The translations under genes were made by a program, and so were the position numbers. 64,000 nt of DNA, taken from the NCBI GenBank assembly GCA_938074325.1, contig CALJFZ010000015.1, positions 97,087 through 161,086 of the forward strand, in the 5' to 3' direction. Below the pieces are notes generated by a model that was given only the letters and a program-made list of their open reading frames with translations, was not told where the DNA came from and made no database searches. This document shows positions 44,843-53,878 of the stretch, in pieces. The stretch is from an uncultured Flavobacteriales bacterium (lineage in GTDB: Bacteria > Bacteroidota > Bacteroidia > Flavobacteriales_D > Sanyastnellaceae). How positions within the stretch are numbered: position 1 is the stretch's first letter; each line of letters starts with the position of its first letter.

Positions 44843-45610
44843 TCAGAATCGGATGCGAACGTGTTCCCGTTTGAGGGCCGAATTGCGCGTCAAGAGCCCC
44901 CATTCAAACGCATCCATTTGCAGCGTCCAACATTCCATTGCGCAGATGGTTGACCACGCGGCTTCCATGTCTTTGGACCAATGGATGTCGTCGCACACAA
45001 TCACCCCGTTGGGGCTGAGCATGGGAAGGCTCTTTTCGATATAGGATTTGAGCGCTTCTCCGCGGTGATTGCCGTCGATGAAAATCAGGTCGAAATCGAT
45101 GGAACTCGCTGCGAGGTTGTCCCACTGTTCATCAAAGCTTCCGGTGATGGATTTGATGTTGGAAATGCCCAATTCCTCCCAATGGCCCCGAGCGATTTGA
45201 GCGATGTGTGGGTTTCCTTCGACGGTGATCAGTTGTGTGGAAGGGCCCGCGAGGTAAGCCGAAGTGAGGCCGAGTGAAGTGCCCAATTCCAGCGTGTTTC
45301 GACTCGCGATGTGCTGACACAACGCCGACAAGGCACGGGCATGTTTCGGGCGTTTTAATGAACGACGCGCAATGGCGGCAACGGTGGAGATGTCACCGGT
45401 GGATCCAGCGCCGAGGTCTACAATCGGAACGGGCTTGTGAGACTGCTTCAGTCGCTTCCGTAGCGATTCGATGTCTGCGCGGTACAGCCCAGGGCTTCGC
45501 ATTTGCACCAACAAACTGAAAAGCCAGGGGCTGTGGATGGCGCGCCAACTCTTAGACTTTCCAAGCCAATTGAAAAAGGAAGCAATCCGATGTAGCGACT
45601 GATTTTTCAC
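44843..45610 (-). CDS. Class I SAM-dependent methyltransferase (O-methyltransferase-like)
   Basis: A 255-residue protein. The SAM-binding motif I is NTLELGTSLGLTSAYLAG, followed by LITVEGNPHIAQIA, and the metal/substrate region has DLIFIDGNHRGEAL and GVIVCDDIHWSKDM. This matches the catechol-O-methyltransferase-like class-I group, whose substrate here is unknown. An N-terminal basic helical part of about 70 residues precedes the fold. Translation likely starts at GTG 45610. It is the first gene of a methyltransferase / kinase / gpmI unit. Confidence 0.85.
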   Translation of the reverse strand: MKNQSLHRIASFFNWLGKSKSWRAIHSPWLFSLLVQMRSPGLYRADIESLRKRLKQSHKPVPIVDLGAGSTGDISTVAAIARRSLKRPKHARALSALCQHIASRNTLELGTSLGLTSAYLAGPSTQLITVEGNPHIAQIARGHWEELGISNIKSITGSFDEQWDNLAASSIDFDLIFIDGNHRGEALKSYIEKSLPMLSPNGVIVCDDIHWSKDMEAAWSTICAMECWTLQMDAFEWGLLTRNSALKREHVRIRF

Positions 45611-45615
45611 TTTGT

Positions 45616-45623
45616 CAAAAGTA
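45616..45623 (-). promoter_or_regulatory. -7 element TACTTTTG next to the methyltransferase start
   Basis: A perfect TAnnTTTG on minus ends 5 bases before the GTG at 45610, within the short gap shared with tRNA-Val. Confidence 0.5.
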
Positions 45624-45649
45624 GTGTGCTAAATATGTGGAATTTGATT

Positions 45650-45657
45650 TATCTTTG
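45650..45657 (+). promoter_or_regulatory. -7 element TATCTTTG for tRNA-Val
   Basis: A perfect TAnnTTTG ends 10 bases before the mature tRNA 5' end. A weak TGTG sits 21 bases upstream of it as a possible -33. Confidence 0.6.
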
Positions 45658-45667
45658 CGCCCCATTC

Positions 45668-45742
45668 GGGCGATTAGCTCAGTTGGTTTAGAGCACCTCG
45701 TTTACACCGAGGGGGTCGGGAGTTCGAGTCTCTCATCGCCCA
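45668..45742 (+). tRNA. tRNA-Val (anticodon TAC)
   Basis: A cloverleaf can be drawn. The acceptor stem GGGCGAT pairs with ATCGCCC. The D arm has AGCTCAGTTGGTTTAGAGC, the anticodon arm CCTCG-TTTACAC-CGAGG has TAC at the centre, and the T arm contains GTTCGAGTC. The discriminator is A and the terminal CCA is not encoded. A terminator follows. Confidence 0.95.
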
Positions 45743-45765
45743 CTACCGAAGGAAACTTCAAAAAA

Positions 45766-45794
45766 GAAAAAGCCCCAGCAACGGGGCTTTTTTC
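45766..45794. terminator. Bidirectional terminator between tRNA-Val and the type B sorted protein
   Basis: Stem AAGCCCC / GGGGCTT with loop AGCAAC has A-rich sequence before and six T after, so it can end the tRNA-Val transcript on plus and the surface-protein transcript on minus. Confidence 0.8.
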
Positions 45795-45816
45795 ATTTCC
45801 AAAAGTTTGTTCGTGG

Positions 45817-48054
45817 TCAACGGCGCTGGCGGGTAATGGTCAACCCTCCATGGAAGGTTTCGCCATCCGAACGCCGCAAAATGTAATAGTACGTTCCGTC
45901 GGCCACGGGCTCATTGTTGATGCGGCCGTCCCATCCTCCTCCGTAATCATTGCTTTGGTAGATGACATTGCCCCAGCGGTTGTAGATCTCGAGCTTGGAA
46001 TTCGGGAATCCCTCGATGCCAGGAATGCGGAAGAAATCGTTCATGGAGTCGCCATTTGGCGAGAACACATTCGGGATTTCGGTGTCGCAAGCCACTACCG
46101 AAACGGTGAACATGCCTTCAGCACCGCATTGATCGACCACGAAGACGTCCATGTCACCTTGGGTCAAGCCTGCTTGGAAGTTGCCCGATGGACCGATGAA
46201 CACCGCGAGTGAGTCCAACGTCGCATCGACCAGTACGAAGGCAGAGTCCTGCGGGTTGCCAGAGGCATCGTAATCGAAGTATTGCCAGGTGTAGAAGTTG
46301 TACTGACCAACCCAGTTGCCAGCGAGGTCTTCTTCACCGACGCCGCCCTCCAAGTTCAAATCGCCTTGGATGCCCAGGCACACTTGGGGGTTGTTTCCGG
46401 TGATGGGTTCCCAGACGGGGTATTCAACTTCGACGTCGAATGAATCTTGAATGCCGCACGCGTCGGTCACGGTTAGCGTGACGATTTGGGACGAGTTGAA
46501 GTTTACCGTCTCTGTGTCGCCATCGCCGCCGCTGGACCAGTCATACGTGAAGGGGCCGACCCCCGTATTGATGCCCGCCTCGAGCACCGCGTCGTCGCCG
46601 GGGCACAGGGGACTGTTAGTCTGTTCGCCGTAGATCACCAATTCGGGGGGTAAGGTGTACGTGATGGTGGCCGTTTGCTCGTTGCCGCAGACATCGGTAA
46701 CCGTGATTTGCGCAGCACCCGGATCATTGGTTTCGACCACGTTGACGGCCAATGTGTCGGATGCCCCCGTATTCCAGAGGAATGAAAAGGGGCCGTAGCC
46801 ACCTATGGTCTCGACCTCAAGAACAGCTTCTCCGTTGCAGATGCCAACCGGATTCTCGTATTGCAATTGCGTCGGTTCAAAATCCTCAATGATGAGGGTC
46901 GCCGAGCGCAGCACGGAGTCACCGCACAAGTTCACGTACATGTACTCAATGGTGACCGTTTCAGGTCCTTCTGCCTCAGCGTCGGGAATAACGTTCAAGG
47001 GAATTTCGTAGGTGAATTCACCCACCTCCATGATGACTTCCGGATCAATGGTCTCGTAGTCGACGCCGTTGGTGGCCGTCCCAGAAATCACCACGTTTAG
47101 GGTGTCTTCGGTATCAGCAAGGGGTCGGTTGACGATGAAAATTGCGTCGTTGCACGATTCAACGACGGTGGTATCCCCACCAAAGATTTGGTTGCCCGAA
47201 ATCGACGCGGTTGCGACCAAGTCGAAGGCATTCGAGCTAAAGGATCCTTCTTCCAACACCACAATTGACTCCAATGCCGTGTCTGATCCGTCTGCAATGG
47301 CGAGTTTGATGTGATACGTTTCTCCGCATTGAACCGCTGCCTCTGCTGTGAAAGTCTGGGTGTACCCCAGAATGCAAATGCCATTTTCAGATTGATTGTT
47401 GACGTAGTACTGGGAGTTTGTGCCTGAGTTCACTGAGGAAATGGTGATGGGCAGTGGCGGATCCGCATCGGGAACCCCGGCAATGTTGATGGACCCATCT
47501 GGGAAACCGGCGGGACTGGAGTATTCTCCGACAATCCCAGGACCACTTAGGAAAAAGGCAAATACGTCGTTGTACTGGGTGTTGATCCATGCTTCGTATT
47601 CATCGGAACCAAACACGTAATTGAAGCTGATTGAATCGCCGGAGGCAGTGAAGTCAAACTCCAACACGCATCCGTCGTTCACTGAGCTCACAGAAAAATT
47701 TTGATTGATGAGCGGGGGAACTGAATTGGCGATGTCCAGCAAATCGGGATCATCAAAAGCCATACCCAGGCAGTCGCTGCAAGTTCCGAATTCACAGGCA
47801 ATGTTGACTGCAGCGTCAGAGCTGAGGACGAGGCCGGACTCAATGGTGAAGACGTCTTCTCCCCCGGTCAAGTAGCCGAGTTGGCTTGCACCGCCTGTGT
47901 AGGTGATGTTGAAGGCCTCGACGCCTTCGCCGAGCAGAATTTCATTGACATATTCTTCGATGGTGAACGTCGAGTTCACGTCAATTTGGCCCCAGGCGTT
48001 GGCACTCAAACAACCGGAGATCAGCAAAAGGCAGAAGAGGTGAGGTGTTCGCAT
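45817..48054 (-). CDS. Secreted surface protein with choice-of-anchor-L domain and type B (gliding motility-associated) sorting domain
   Basis: A 745-residue type IX cargo protein. After the signal peptide ([17 protein letters not shown]) comes a choice-of-anchor-L-type domain (about 30-270) with [38 protein letters not shown] and FFLSGPG. A Calx-beta-like stretch (about 290-400) and PKD/SprB-like repeats ([32 protein letters not shown]) follow. The last 85 residues form a type [39 protein letters not shown] and DGTYYYILR. Role is likely adhesion or surface structure (inference). It shares a 105-base divergent gap with the ABC ATPase. Confidence 0.9.
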   Translation of the reverse strand: MRTPHLFCLLLISGCLSANAWGQIDVNSTFTIEEYVNEILLGEGVEAFNITYTGGASQLGYLTGGEDVFTIESGLVLSSDAAVNIACEFGTCSDCLGMAFDDPDLLDIANSVPPLINQNFSVSSVNDGCVLEFDFTASGDSISFNYVFGSDEYEAWINTQYNDVFAFFLSGPGIVGEYSSPAGFPDGSINIAGVPDADPPLPITISSVNSGTNSQYYVNNQSENGICILGYTQTFTAEAAVQCGETYHIKLAIADGSDTALESIVVLEEGSFSSNAFDLVATASISGNQIFGGDTTVVESCNDAIFIVNRPLADTEDTLNVVISGTATNGVDYETIDPEVIMEVGEFTYEIPLNVIPDAEAEGPETVTIEYMYVNLCGDSVLRSATLIIEDFEPTQLQYENPVGICNGEAVLEVETIGGYGPFSFLWNTGASDTLAVNVVETNDPGAAQITVTDVCGNEQTATITYTLPPELVIYGEQTNSPLCPGDDAVLEAGINTGVGPFTYDWSSGGDGDTETVNFNSSQIVTLTVTDACGIQDSFDVEVEYPVWEPITGNNPQVCLGIQGDLNLEGGVGEEDLAGNWVGQYNFYTWQYFDYDASGNPQDSAFVLVDATLDSLAVFIGPSGNFQAGLTQGDMDVFVVDQCGAEGMFTVSVVACDTEIPNVFSPNGDSMNDFFRIPGIEGFPNSKLEIYNRWGNVIYQSNDYGGGWDGRINNEPVADGTYYYILRRSDGETFHGGLTITRQRR

Positions 48055-48146
48055 GATTCAATTATCCAAGGAAAGGTACGTGGAAATGACACTTTGCAGT
48101 CCCATGAAAAAGCGGGAAGTCAACAAGGTATCTTTCATTACCCTCG

Positions 48147-48154
48147 TAACTTTG
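48147..48154 (+). promoter_or_regulatory. -7 element TAACTTTG next to the ABC ATPase start
   Basis: A perfect TAnnTTTG ends 5 bases before the GTG start at 48160. No ATG start exists nearby in frame. Confidence 0.5.
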
Positions 48155-48159
48155 GCAAA

Positions 48160-48840
48160 GTGAAAACACTGATTTCCATCGAAGGGTTGCGCAAAACCTA
48201 CCACATCGGCACCCAGCAAGTTCATGCTTTGGACGGGTTGGATTTGGCCATTGATGTGAACGAATATGTAGCGCTCATGGGGCCTTCCGGTAGTGGCAAG
48301 TCGACCTTGATGAATGTGTTGGGCTGCCTCGATTCTCCTACCGCAGGCTCGTATCACTTGAATGGAAACAATGTGGCCAATTTAGACGAGGATGCCTTGG
48401 CAGACATCCGCAACCGTGAGATTGGATTCGTCTTCCAAACCTTCAACCTGTTGCCTCGGTACTCCGCCCTCGAGAACGTGGCGTTGCCGCTCATTTATGC
48501 GGGGCTTTCGAAACGCGAACGCTTGGAACGGGCGGAAGAGGTGTTGGAAATGGTGGGGTTGCAGGATCGCATGGTGCACAAGCCCAATGAACTCAGTGGC
48601 GGGCAGCGCCAACGCGTGGCCGTGGCACGTGCGCTGGTCAATCGCCCTTCCATCATTTTGGCGGATGAGCCGACGGGGAATTTGGATACCGCCACTTCCA
48701 TGGAAATCATGAACTTGTTTAGTGAAATTCAGGCTGCAGGGAACACCGTAATCCTGGTGACACACGAGGAGGACATTGCGGCCTGTGCCCACCGGGTAGT
48801 GCGCCTGCGGGATGGAAAAGTGGAAACTGCGAATGGCTGA
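48160..48840 (+). CDS. ABC transporter ATP-binding protein (LolD/MacB type)
   Basis: A 226-residue ABC ATPase of the MacB/LolD/FtsE group. Walker A is [13 protein letters not shown], the Q-loop [18 protein letters not shown], the signature [15 protein letters not shown], Walker [13 protein letters not shown], and the switch His is in [10 protein letters not shown]. In this group it would power a lipoprotein-release or peptide-export permease, but no permease is encoded next to it. The GTG at 48160 matches the family N-terminus ([14 protein letters not shown]). asnS follows 58 bases later. Confidence 0.88.
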   Translation: MKTLISIEGLRKTYHIGTQQVHALDGLDLAIDVNEYVALMGPSGSGKSTLMNVLGCLDSPTAGSYHLNGNNVANLDEDALADIRNREIGFVFQTFNLLPRYSALENVALPLIYAGLSKRERLERAEEVLEMVGLQDRMVHKPNELSGGQRQRVAVARALVNRPSIILADEPTGNLDTATSMEIMNLFSEIQAAGNTVILVTHEEDIAACAHRVVRLRDGKVETANG

Positions 48841-48898
48841 ATGCTGCAGTTCGTGCCGTTTCTTTGTATCTTAAGTAAGCGAACAATTTTCGAGGAAT

Positions 48899-50329
48899 AT
48901 GCAACGTGAACGCATTGTGAATTTGCGCGATGAAGCGCAGGTAGGAAGGGAAGTTTTGGTGCAAGGTTGGGTGCGGACTTTCCGCAACGACCAATTCATC
49001 GCATTGAACGACGGTTCATGCTTAGCTAACCTTCAGTTGGTCATCGATCGCGATGCCACGGATGACGCCACCAAGAAGCGCATCACCACAGGTGCTGCCA
49101 TTGCTGCAAAAGGGATGCTGGAAGCTTCCCAAGGCCGGGGCCAAGCCACAGAATTGAAGGTGTCCCAACTCGAAATTTTAGGCGATGCAGATCCGGAATC
49201 GTTCCCGATTCAAATGAAGCGGCACACCATGGAGTTCCTGCGGGAGAAGGCGCACCTGCGTTTTCGTACCAGTACGTTTGGTGCGGTTTTCCGTGTTCGC
49301 CACGCATTGAATTACGCCGTACACAAATTCTTCACGGAGCAAGGTTTTTTCCAAATGCACACCCCCATCATTACCGGCAGCGACGCGGAAGGTGCAGGGG
49401 AGATGTTTCAGGTGACCACCATGGACCTCGGTAATATCCCCAAGGCAGAGGACGGAAGCGTGGACTTTTCACAGGACTTCTTCGGCAAGACAGCCAACTT
49501 GACGGTGAGTGGGCAGTTGGAGGCGGAGTTGGGTGCAATGGCGTTGGGTCAGGTGTACACCTTTGGTCCGACTTTCCGGGCGGAAAACTCCAATACCTCT
49601 CGCCACTTGGCCGAGTTCTGGATGATTGAGCCGGAAGTGGCCTTTGCTGACCTCGCCAGCAACATGCAATTGGCTGAGCAATGCCTGAAGTTCATTTTGA
49701 GCGAAGTGTTGACTTCCTGCGACGAGGATTTGGAGTTTTTGGAAAACCGGGAGTTGCAGGCAGAAAAGCAGCTGCCCCAAGACCAACGCCACGACGCACC
49801 GCTGCGGGCGCGCCTGCAGGCTGTTGTTGACACGCCCTTCCAGCATGTGACCTACACTGAAGCAATTGACTTGCTCATGCGGTCCAAGCCCTACAAGAAG
49901 AAGAAATTCAAGTACCCTGTCGAGTGGGGGGTGGATCTCCAGAGCGAGCACGAGCGATGGTTGGTGGAGAAACACTTCAACGGTCCGGTCATCATAACAG
50001 ATTATCCGGCGTCTATCAAGGCCTTCTACATGCGCCAAAACGAAGACGGAAAGACCGTGGCGGCGATGGATGTTCTCGTTCCTGGAATTGGGGAGCTCAT
50101 CGGAGGCAGCCAACGGGAGGAACGCTTGGATCGCCTTCAGGCCAAGTGCGCTGAATTCAACATTCCTGAAGAACACGTGTGGTGGTATTTGGATACCCGT
50201 CGCTTCGGTTCGGCAGTGCACAGTGGTTTTGGCATGGGTTTTGAAAGGTTGGTCATGTACGTAACCGGTATGACGAACATCCGAGATGTCATTCCATTCC
50301 CACGGACGCCTCAGAACGCAGAATTTTAA
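48899..50329 (+). CDS. asnS: Asparaginyl-tRNA synthetase
   Basis: A 476-residue class IIb synthetase. The N-terminal OB anticodon-binding domain has VLVQGWVRTFRNDQFIALND; the catalytic domain has motif 2 FRAENSNTSRHLAEFWMIEP. Motif 3 is GFGMGFERLVMYVTGM, and the enzyme ends IRDVIPFPRTPQNAEF, as AsnRS does. It is followed 12 bases later by rpoN. Confidence 0.97.
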   Translation: MQRERIVNLRDEAQVGREVLVQGWVRTFRNDQFIALNDGSCLANLQLVIDRDATDDATKKRITTGAAIAAKGMLEASQGRGQATELKVSQLEILGDADPESFPIQMKRHTMEFLREKAHLRFRTSTFGAVFRVRHALNYAVHKFFTEQGFFQMHTPIITGSDAEGAGEMFQVTTMDLGNIPKAEDGSVDFSQDFFGKTANLTVSGQLEAELGAMALGQVYTFGPTFRAENSNTSRHLAEFWMIEPEVAFADLASNMQLAEQCLKFILSEVLTSCDEDLEFLENRELQAEKQLPQDQRHDAPLRARLQAVVDTPFQHVTYTEAIDLLMRSKPYKKKKFKYPVEWGVDLQSEHERWLVEKHFNGPVIITDYPASIKAFYMRQNEDGKTVAAMDVLVPGIGELIGGSQREERLDRLQAKCAEFNIPEEHVWWYLDTRRFGSAVHSGFGMGFERLVMYVTGMTNIRDVIPFPRTPQNAEF

Positions 50330-50341
50330 ATCCAACACTCC

Positions 50342-51817
50342 ATGCTCAAGCAAAGCCTTCAACAGAAACTGCTCCAAAAGCTATCGCCGCAGCAGATTCA
50401 GTTGATGAAGCTGTTGCAACTGCCTACCATGGAATTGGAGGTGCGCATCAAGGAGGAACTGGAAGCAAATCCCGCGTTGGAGGAAGGTGCAGAGCAGGAA
50501 TGGGACGACGATGACCTGTCAGGGGACGAGGAGCAGAACGACGCCCTTGATGAGTTCGATTTTGACGAATACCTCGACGATGAAACGCCGGATTACCGGC
50601 TGAGCGCGAGCAACCAAGGCGCCGACGTGGAGGACAAGACCATTCCGTTTTCGGGAGGTGCAACGTTTTTTGAGCGGTTGCATGCCCAGCTCGGTTTGTT
50701 GGATGCCGATGCTGCCACACGCGAATTGGCAGACCAAATCATCGGCAACTTGGACGAAGCCGGGTACCTGCGTCGCGACTTGGAAAGCATTGTCAACGAT
50801 TTGGCATTCACTGAGGGCAAGGTGGTAGAGCGTGCTGCATTGGAGGAAGCGTTGGCGGTGGTGCAAACGTTGGATCCTGCCGGGGTCGGAGCACGTGATT
50901 TACAGGAGTGCCTTCAATTGCAATTGCGCCGCAAATTCGAATCAGATGATGCGGGGACGAGCAAACTGTCCCGTCGGTTGGCACAGCGCATTGCATTGGA
51001 AATCTTGGAATTCCACTTTGAGGCGTTCTCGAAGAAGCATTTTGAGCGCATTCAAAAGAAACTCGACTTGGACGAAGAGGCGCTGAAAGATGCACTTGCG
51101 GAAATCACTCAGCTCAACCCCAAGCCGGGGAATTCAGGAGCGGAGTCGTCGCGCGGAACCGCGATTCAGGTGGTTCCCGACTTTCTGCTGAGCGTGGAGG
51201 ATAACGAGTTGCGGGTTCAACTGAATCAACGCAATGCTCCAGAGTTGCGCATCAGTCCGATGTACAAGGAAATGATGGACACCTACGCGAGCGGTGCCAA
51301 AACCAATAGCCAACAAAAGGATGCCTTGACCTTCGTAAAGCAGAAGATTGATTCGGCGAAATGGTTTGTGGATGCGATTCGGCAGCGTCAGTTGACCTTG
51401 ACGCTCACCATGCAAGCCATAGTGGACCATCAACAGGCGTATTTCATGTCGGGAGATGAGACGGATTTGCGACCGATGATTTTGAAGGACATCGCCGATG
51501 TGGTGCAGATGGACATCAGCACGGTATCCCGTGTCGCGAACAGCAAGTACGTTCAAACCCCATACGGGACGTTTTTGCTGAAGTCGTTTTTCAGCGAAAG
51601 CCTGACGACAGAGACCGGTGAGGAAGTCAGCTCGCGTGAGGTCAAGAAGATCCTCGAAGAAGCCATCGAGAGCGAAGACAAGCGAAAGCCGCTGTCGGAT
51701 GAAAAGCTAGGACAGGTGCTGAATGCCAAGGGCTACAACATCGCCCGGCGCACGGTCGCGAAATACCGGGAACAAATGGGGATTCCGGTTGCCCGCTTGC
51801 GCAAAGAACTCAGCTAA
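50342..51817 (+). CDS. rpoN: RNA polymerase sigma-54 factor
   Basis: Sigma-54 directs RNA polymerase to -24/-12 promoters and needs an enhancer-binding ATPase. The 491-residue protein has the Gln/Leu-rich region I (QQIQLMKLLQLPTMELE) followed by an acidic stretch. The core-binding region includes GYLRRDLESI and LDPAGVGARDLQECL, with a helix-turn-helix near DISTVSRVANSKYVQTPYG. The RpoN box is ARRTVAKYREQMGIP. Two acidic blocks (about 38-80) are typical. The stop shares bases with the next gene's ATG (TAATG). Confidence 0.97.
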   Translation: MLKQSLQQKLLQKLSPQQIQLMKLLQLPTMELEVRIKEELEANPALEEGAEQEWDDDDLSGDEEQNDALDEFDFDEYLDDETPDYRLSASNQGADVEDKTIPFSGGATFFERLHAQLGLLDADAATRELADQIIGNLDEAGYLRRDLESIVNDLAFTEGKVVERAALEEALAVVQTLDPAGVGARDLQECLQLQLRRKFESDDAGTSKLSRRLAQRIALEILEFHFEAFSKKHFERIQKKLDLDEEALKDALAEITQLNPKPGNSGAESSRGTAIQVVPDFLLSVEDNELRVQLNQRNAPELRISPMYKEMMDTYASGAKTNSQQKDALTFVKQKIDSAKWFVDAIRQRQLTLTLTMQAIVDHQQAYFMSGDETDLRPMILKDIADVVQMDISTVSRVANSKYVQTPYGTFLLKSFFSESLTTETGEEVSSREVKKILEEAIESEDKRKPLSDEKLGQVLNAKGYNIARRTVAKYREQMGIPVARLRKELS

Positions 51818-52428
51818 TGTGGGCAAAGTGGATTTCCGGGGTTTTTCACCCGTTGGTCATGCCATTGGCAACGCTGGTGTTGGTCTTCGCCTTGGACCCT
51901 TACCTCCACGCACTGCCAGAGGTGTTTATGTACATGGGGGTGGTGGTGTTGGTGAATACGTTGGCACCAGCCGTTTCTATTTACCTCTTGCACCGGCGGG
52001 GGTATTTGAGTGATTTGGACATCCGCAACCGCCGCGAGCGTACATTGCCGTTTGTCATCGTCTTGGCTTATTTCGTGATGACCTACGTGCTCCTAGTGGT
52101 CAGTCCAGCCCTTTACATTCCGTTGATATACCTGGATATGTGGATGGGGTTGATGGCTGCGATTGGGCTGGCGCTACTCATTACGAGGTGGTTCAAAATC
52201 AGCATGCACATGCTGGCGCAGGGGGGTGTTTTGGGCACGGTGATGGCTGTGCAAGCGATTCAGATGGTCCCGGTTTGGCAATTGAATGCGGTGCTGATGT
52301 TCATTGCCGGATGGGTGGGCTTTGCACGCATCCACATGGGGGTGCACCGGCACGTAGAAGTGTACAGCGGTTATTTGCTGGGATTCGCAGTGTGCTTTTT
52401 GTCCGTGGTGTTGGGTTTGGGCGGGTGA
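51817..52428 (+). CDS. PAP2-like membrane protein
   Basis: A 203-residue protein of about six membrane helices. It shows a PAP2-phosphatase-like arrangement: RNRRERTLPF for the Lys/Arg motif, a central SMHMLAQGGVLGTV for the Ser-His-Gly motif, and ARIHMGVHRHVEVYSGYLLG for the third motif with Arg, His and a Glu in the usual Asp place. It may dephosphorylate a lipid such as undecaprenyl-PP, but the sites deviate, so activity is uncertain. Its ATG overlaps the rpoN stop; the pair is likely co-translated. Confidence 0.72.
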   Translation: MWAKWISGVFHPLVMPLATLVLVFALDPYLHALPEVFMYMGVVVLVNTLAPAVSIYLLHRRGYLSDLDIRNRRERTLPFVIVLAYFVMTYVLLVVSPALYIPLIYLDMWMGLMAAIGLALLITRWFKISMHMLAQGGVLGTVMAVQAIQMVPVWQLNAVLMFIAGWVGFARIHMGVHRHVEVYSGYLLGFAVCFLSVVLGLGG

Positions 52429-52430
52429 CC

Positions 52431-53456
52431 TCAATTATTCAACGCCTGCTGCCAATTCCACGCATCCAGCAAGGCTTCTTCAAGGGTTTTCTCGCTGGTC
52501 CATCCCAACACATTTTGGGCCTTGGTGGCATCCGCAAAAATCGCTGTGACATCGCCTGGACGGCGCGCCCCGATTGCATGGGGAACTGCGACCCCTGTCG
52601 CTCTCTCGAATGCTTGAATCACTTCAAGCACGCTATTGCCTTGTCCCGTTCCAAGGTTAAACGGTTCGCAGGTCGGTGGTTGGTTTTTGAGCCACTGCAA
52701 CGCCGCGACGTGGGCCCGGGCGAGATCCATCACATGAATGTAGTCCCGGATGCATGTGCCATCCGGCGTTGGGTAGTCATTTCCGAATACCGTGAGGGGG
52801 TCGCGCAAGCCGGCGGCAGCTTGGGTGAGGTAGGGGATGAGGTTGTTTGGGTGGCCCAAAGGAAGTTCGCCAATCTTGCTAGAGGGATGGGCGCCAATCG
52901 GATTGAAGTAGCGCAGCAATGCCGCCTTCATGGGGTAGCCGCTCGCGCAGAAATCCGCTAAGATGCGCTCACACGCCTGTTTTGTGTAGCCATAAGGGGA
53001 CTCTGCCCTTCGAATGGGGGCCTCTTCGTCGACGGGAATGTGTTCGGGTTGTCCATAGACGGTGCAACTGCTGGAAAACACAAACTCAGTAAGGTTGAAA
53101 TGCGCTGCTGCTTCGAGCAAGTGTACGGTGCTCGCTACGTTATTGGCATAATATTTCAGGGGCTCTTGCGTGCTTTCGCCGACGGCTTTGAACGCGGCAA
53201 AATGAATGATCCCTTCCACTGTGCCCCGCGAGGCAATGTGTTCCATAGCGGCGAAAAGTGCTGATTTATCGGCACAGTCAACTTGCTCAAATTCGGGCTC
53301 GAAGCCGAGTATTTCCCTTAAGCCATCCAGGGCCGCTGGGGTGGAATTTGAAAAGTTGTCCAGCAACACCGGCGTGTAACCAGACTGAGCCAATTCCACT
53401 GCCGTATGCGAACCGATGTATCCTGCTCCGCCGGTGACGATGACGCGATTCTTCAT
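52431..53456 (-). CDS. galE: UDP-glucose 4-epimerase
   Basis: A 341-residue short-chain dehydrogenase-type epimerase supplying UDP-galactose for surface glycans. The NAD site is GGAGYIGSH (9-17), the catalytic triad has Ser in VFSSSCTVYG and Tyr155/Lys159 in YGYTK. ALLRYFNPIGAHPS, DGTCIRDYIHVMDLA and NLGTGQGNSVLEV are typical GalE sequence. The ATG is preceded by AT-rich sequence including TAATTTTA, a weak -7 match 8 bases upstream. It is convergent with the PAP2-like gene, 2 bases apart. Confidence 0.95.
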   Translation of the reverse strand: MKNRVIVTGGAGYIGSHTAVELAQSGYTPVLLDNFSNSTPAALDGLREILGFEPEFEQVDCADKSALFAAMEHIASRGTVEGIIHFAAFKAVGESTQEPLKYYANNVASTVHLLEAAAHFNLTEFVFSSSCTVYGQPEHIPVDEEAPIRRAESPYGYTKQACERILADFCASGYPMKAALLRYFNPIGAHPSSKIGELPLGHPNNLIPYLTQAAAGLRDPLTVFGNDYPTPDGTCIRDYIHVMDLARAHVAALQWLKNQPPTCEPFNLGTGQGNSVLEVIQAFERATGVAVPHAIGARRPGDVTAIFADATKAQNVLGWTSEKTLEEALLDAWNWQQALNN

Positions 53457-53475
53457 GGTGGGCTAAAATTAAGGC

Positions 53476-53832
53476 ATGGTTGCGGAACCTTTTCGCGCAA
53501 GATGCGTAAGCAGGCCCATGTCAATGCCGCTCAACAGCCGTTTGCTGCACCAGATGCAGGGGAACAATCAACTGGCTCAATACGTCTTGTGCCGTTTTCA
53601 GGAGAATTATCCTGTTTTATTGCAGTTATTTTCTCAGGCTTGGGGCCGGGGCGATGCGTCCTCTGTTCACGCCATTGGCGCACGAATTGCCTCGCACCTC
53701 CGCGTAATTGGTTTGTCGGATGAATTGACCTCCCTCAAGCGCCTATTGAATCAAACGGCCCTTGGGTCAACCCTCTCCCAAGATCCGGATTGGGCCTGCA
53801 TTCAATACGAAGCAGTGCGTGGATTGGATTGA
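53476..53832 (+). CDS. Small helical protein resembling an Hpt domain without the phospho-histidine (hypothetical)
   Basis: A 118-residue frame with a strong helical pattern. The core YVLCRFQENYPVLLQLFSQA, VHAIGARIASHLRVIGL and LTSLKRLLNQ follows the spacing of histidine phosphotransfer domains. Aligning the conserved Gly places Ala where the Hpt His should be and Ala where its Lys should be. If real, it would be a non-phosphorylatable Hpt-like protein. The start is uncertain: ATG at 53476, or 53518 (MSMPLNSR), which gives 104 residues. It sits between galE (divergent) and the DUF4301 gene. Confidence 0.5.
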   Translation: MVAEPFRARCVSRPMSMPLNSRLLHQMQGNNQLAQYVLCRFQENYPVLLQLFSQAWGRGDASSVHAIGARIASHLRVIGLSDELTSLKRLLNQTALGSTLSQDPDWACIQYEAVRGLD

Positions 53833-53866
53833 TATTTTATTCCGCTAACCTTTATCCCATGCAAGT

Positions 53867-53874
53867 TATTTTTG
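53867..53874 (+). promoter_or_regulatory. -7 element TATTTTTG next to the DUF4301 start
   Basis: A perfect TAnnTTTG ends 4 bases before the ATG at 53879, in a 46-base gap. Confidence 0.5.
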
Positions 53875-53878
53875 TTGC

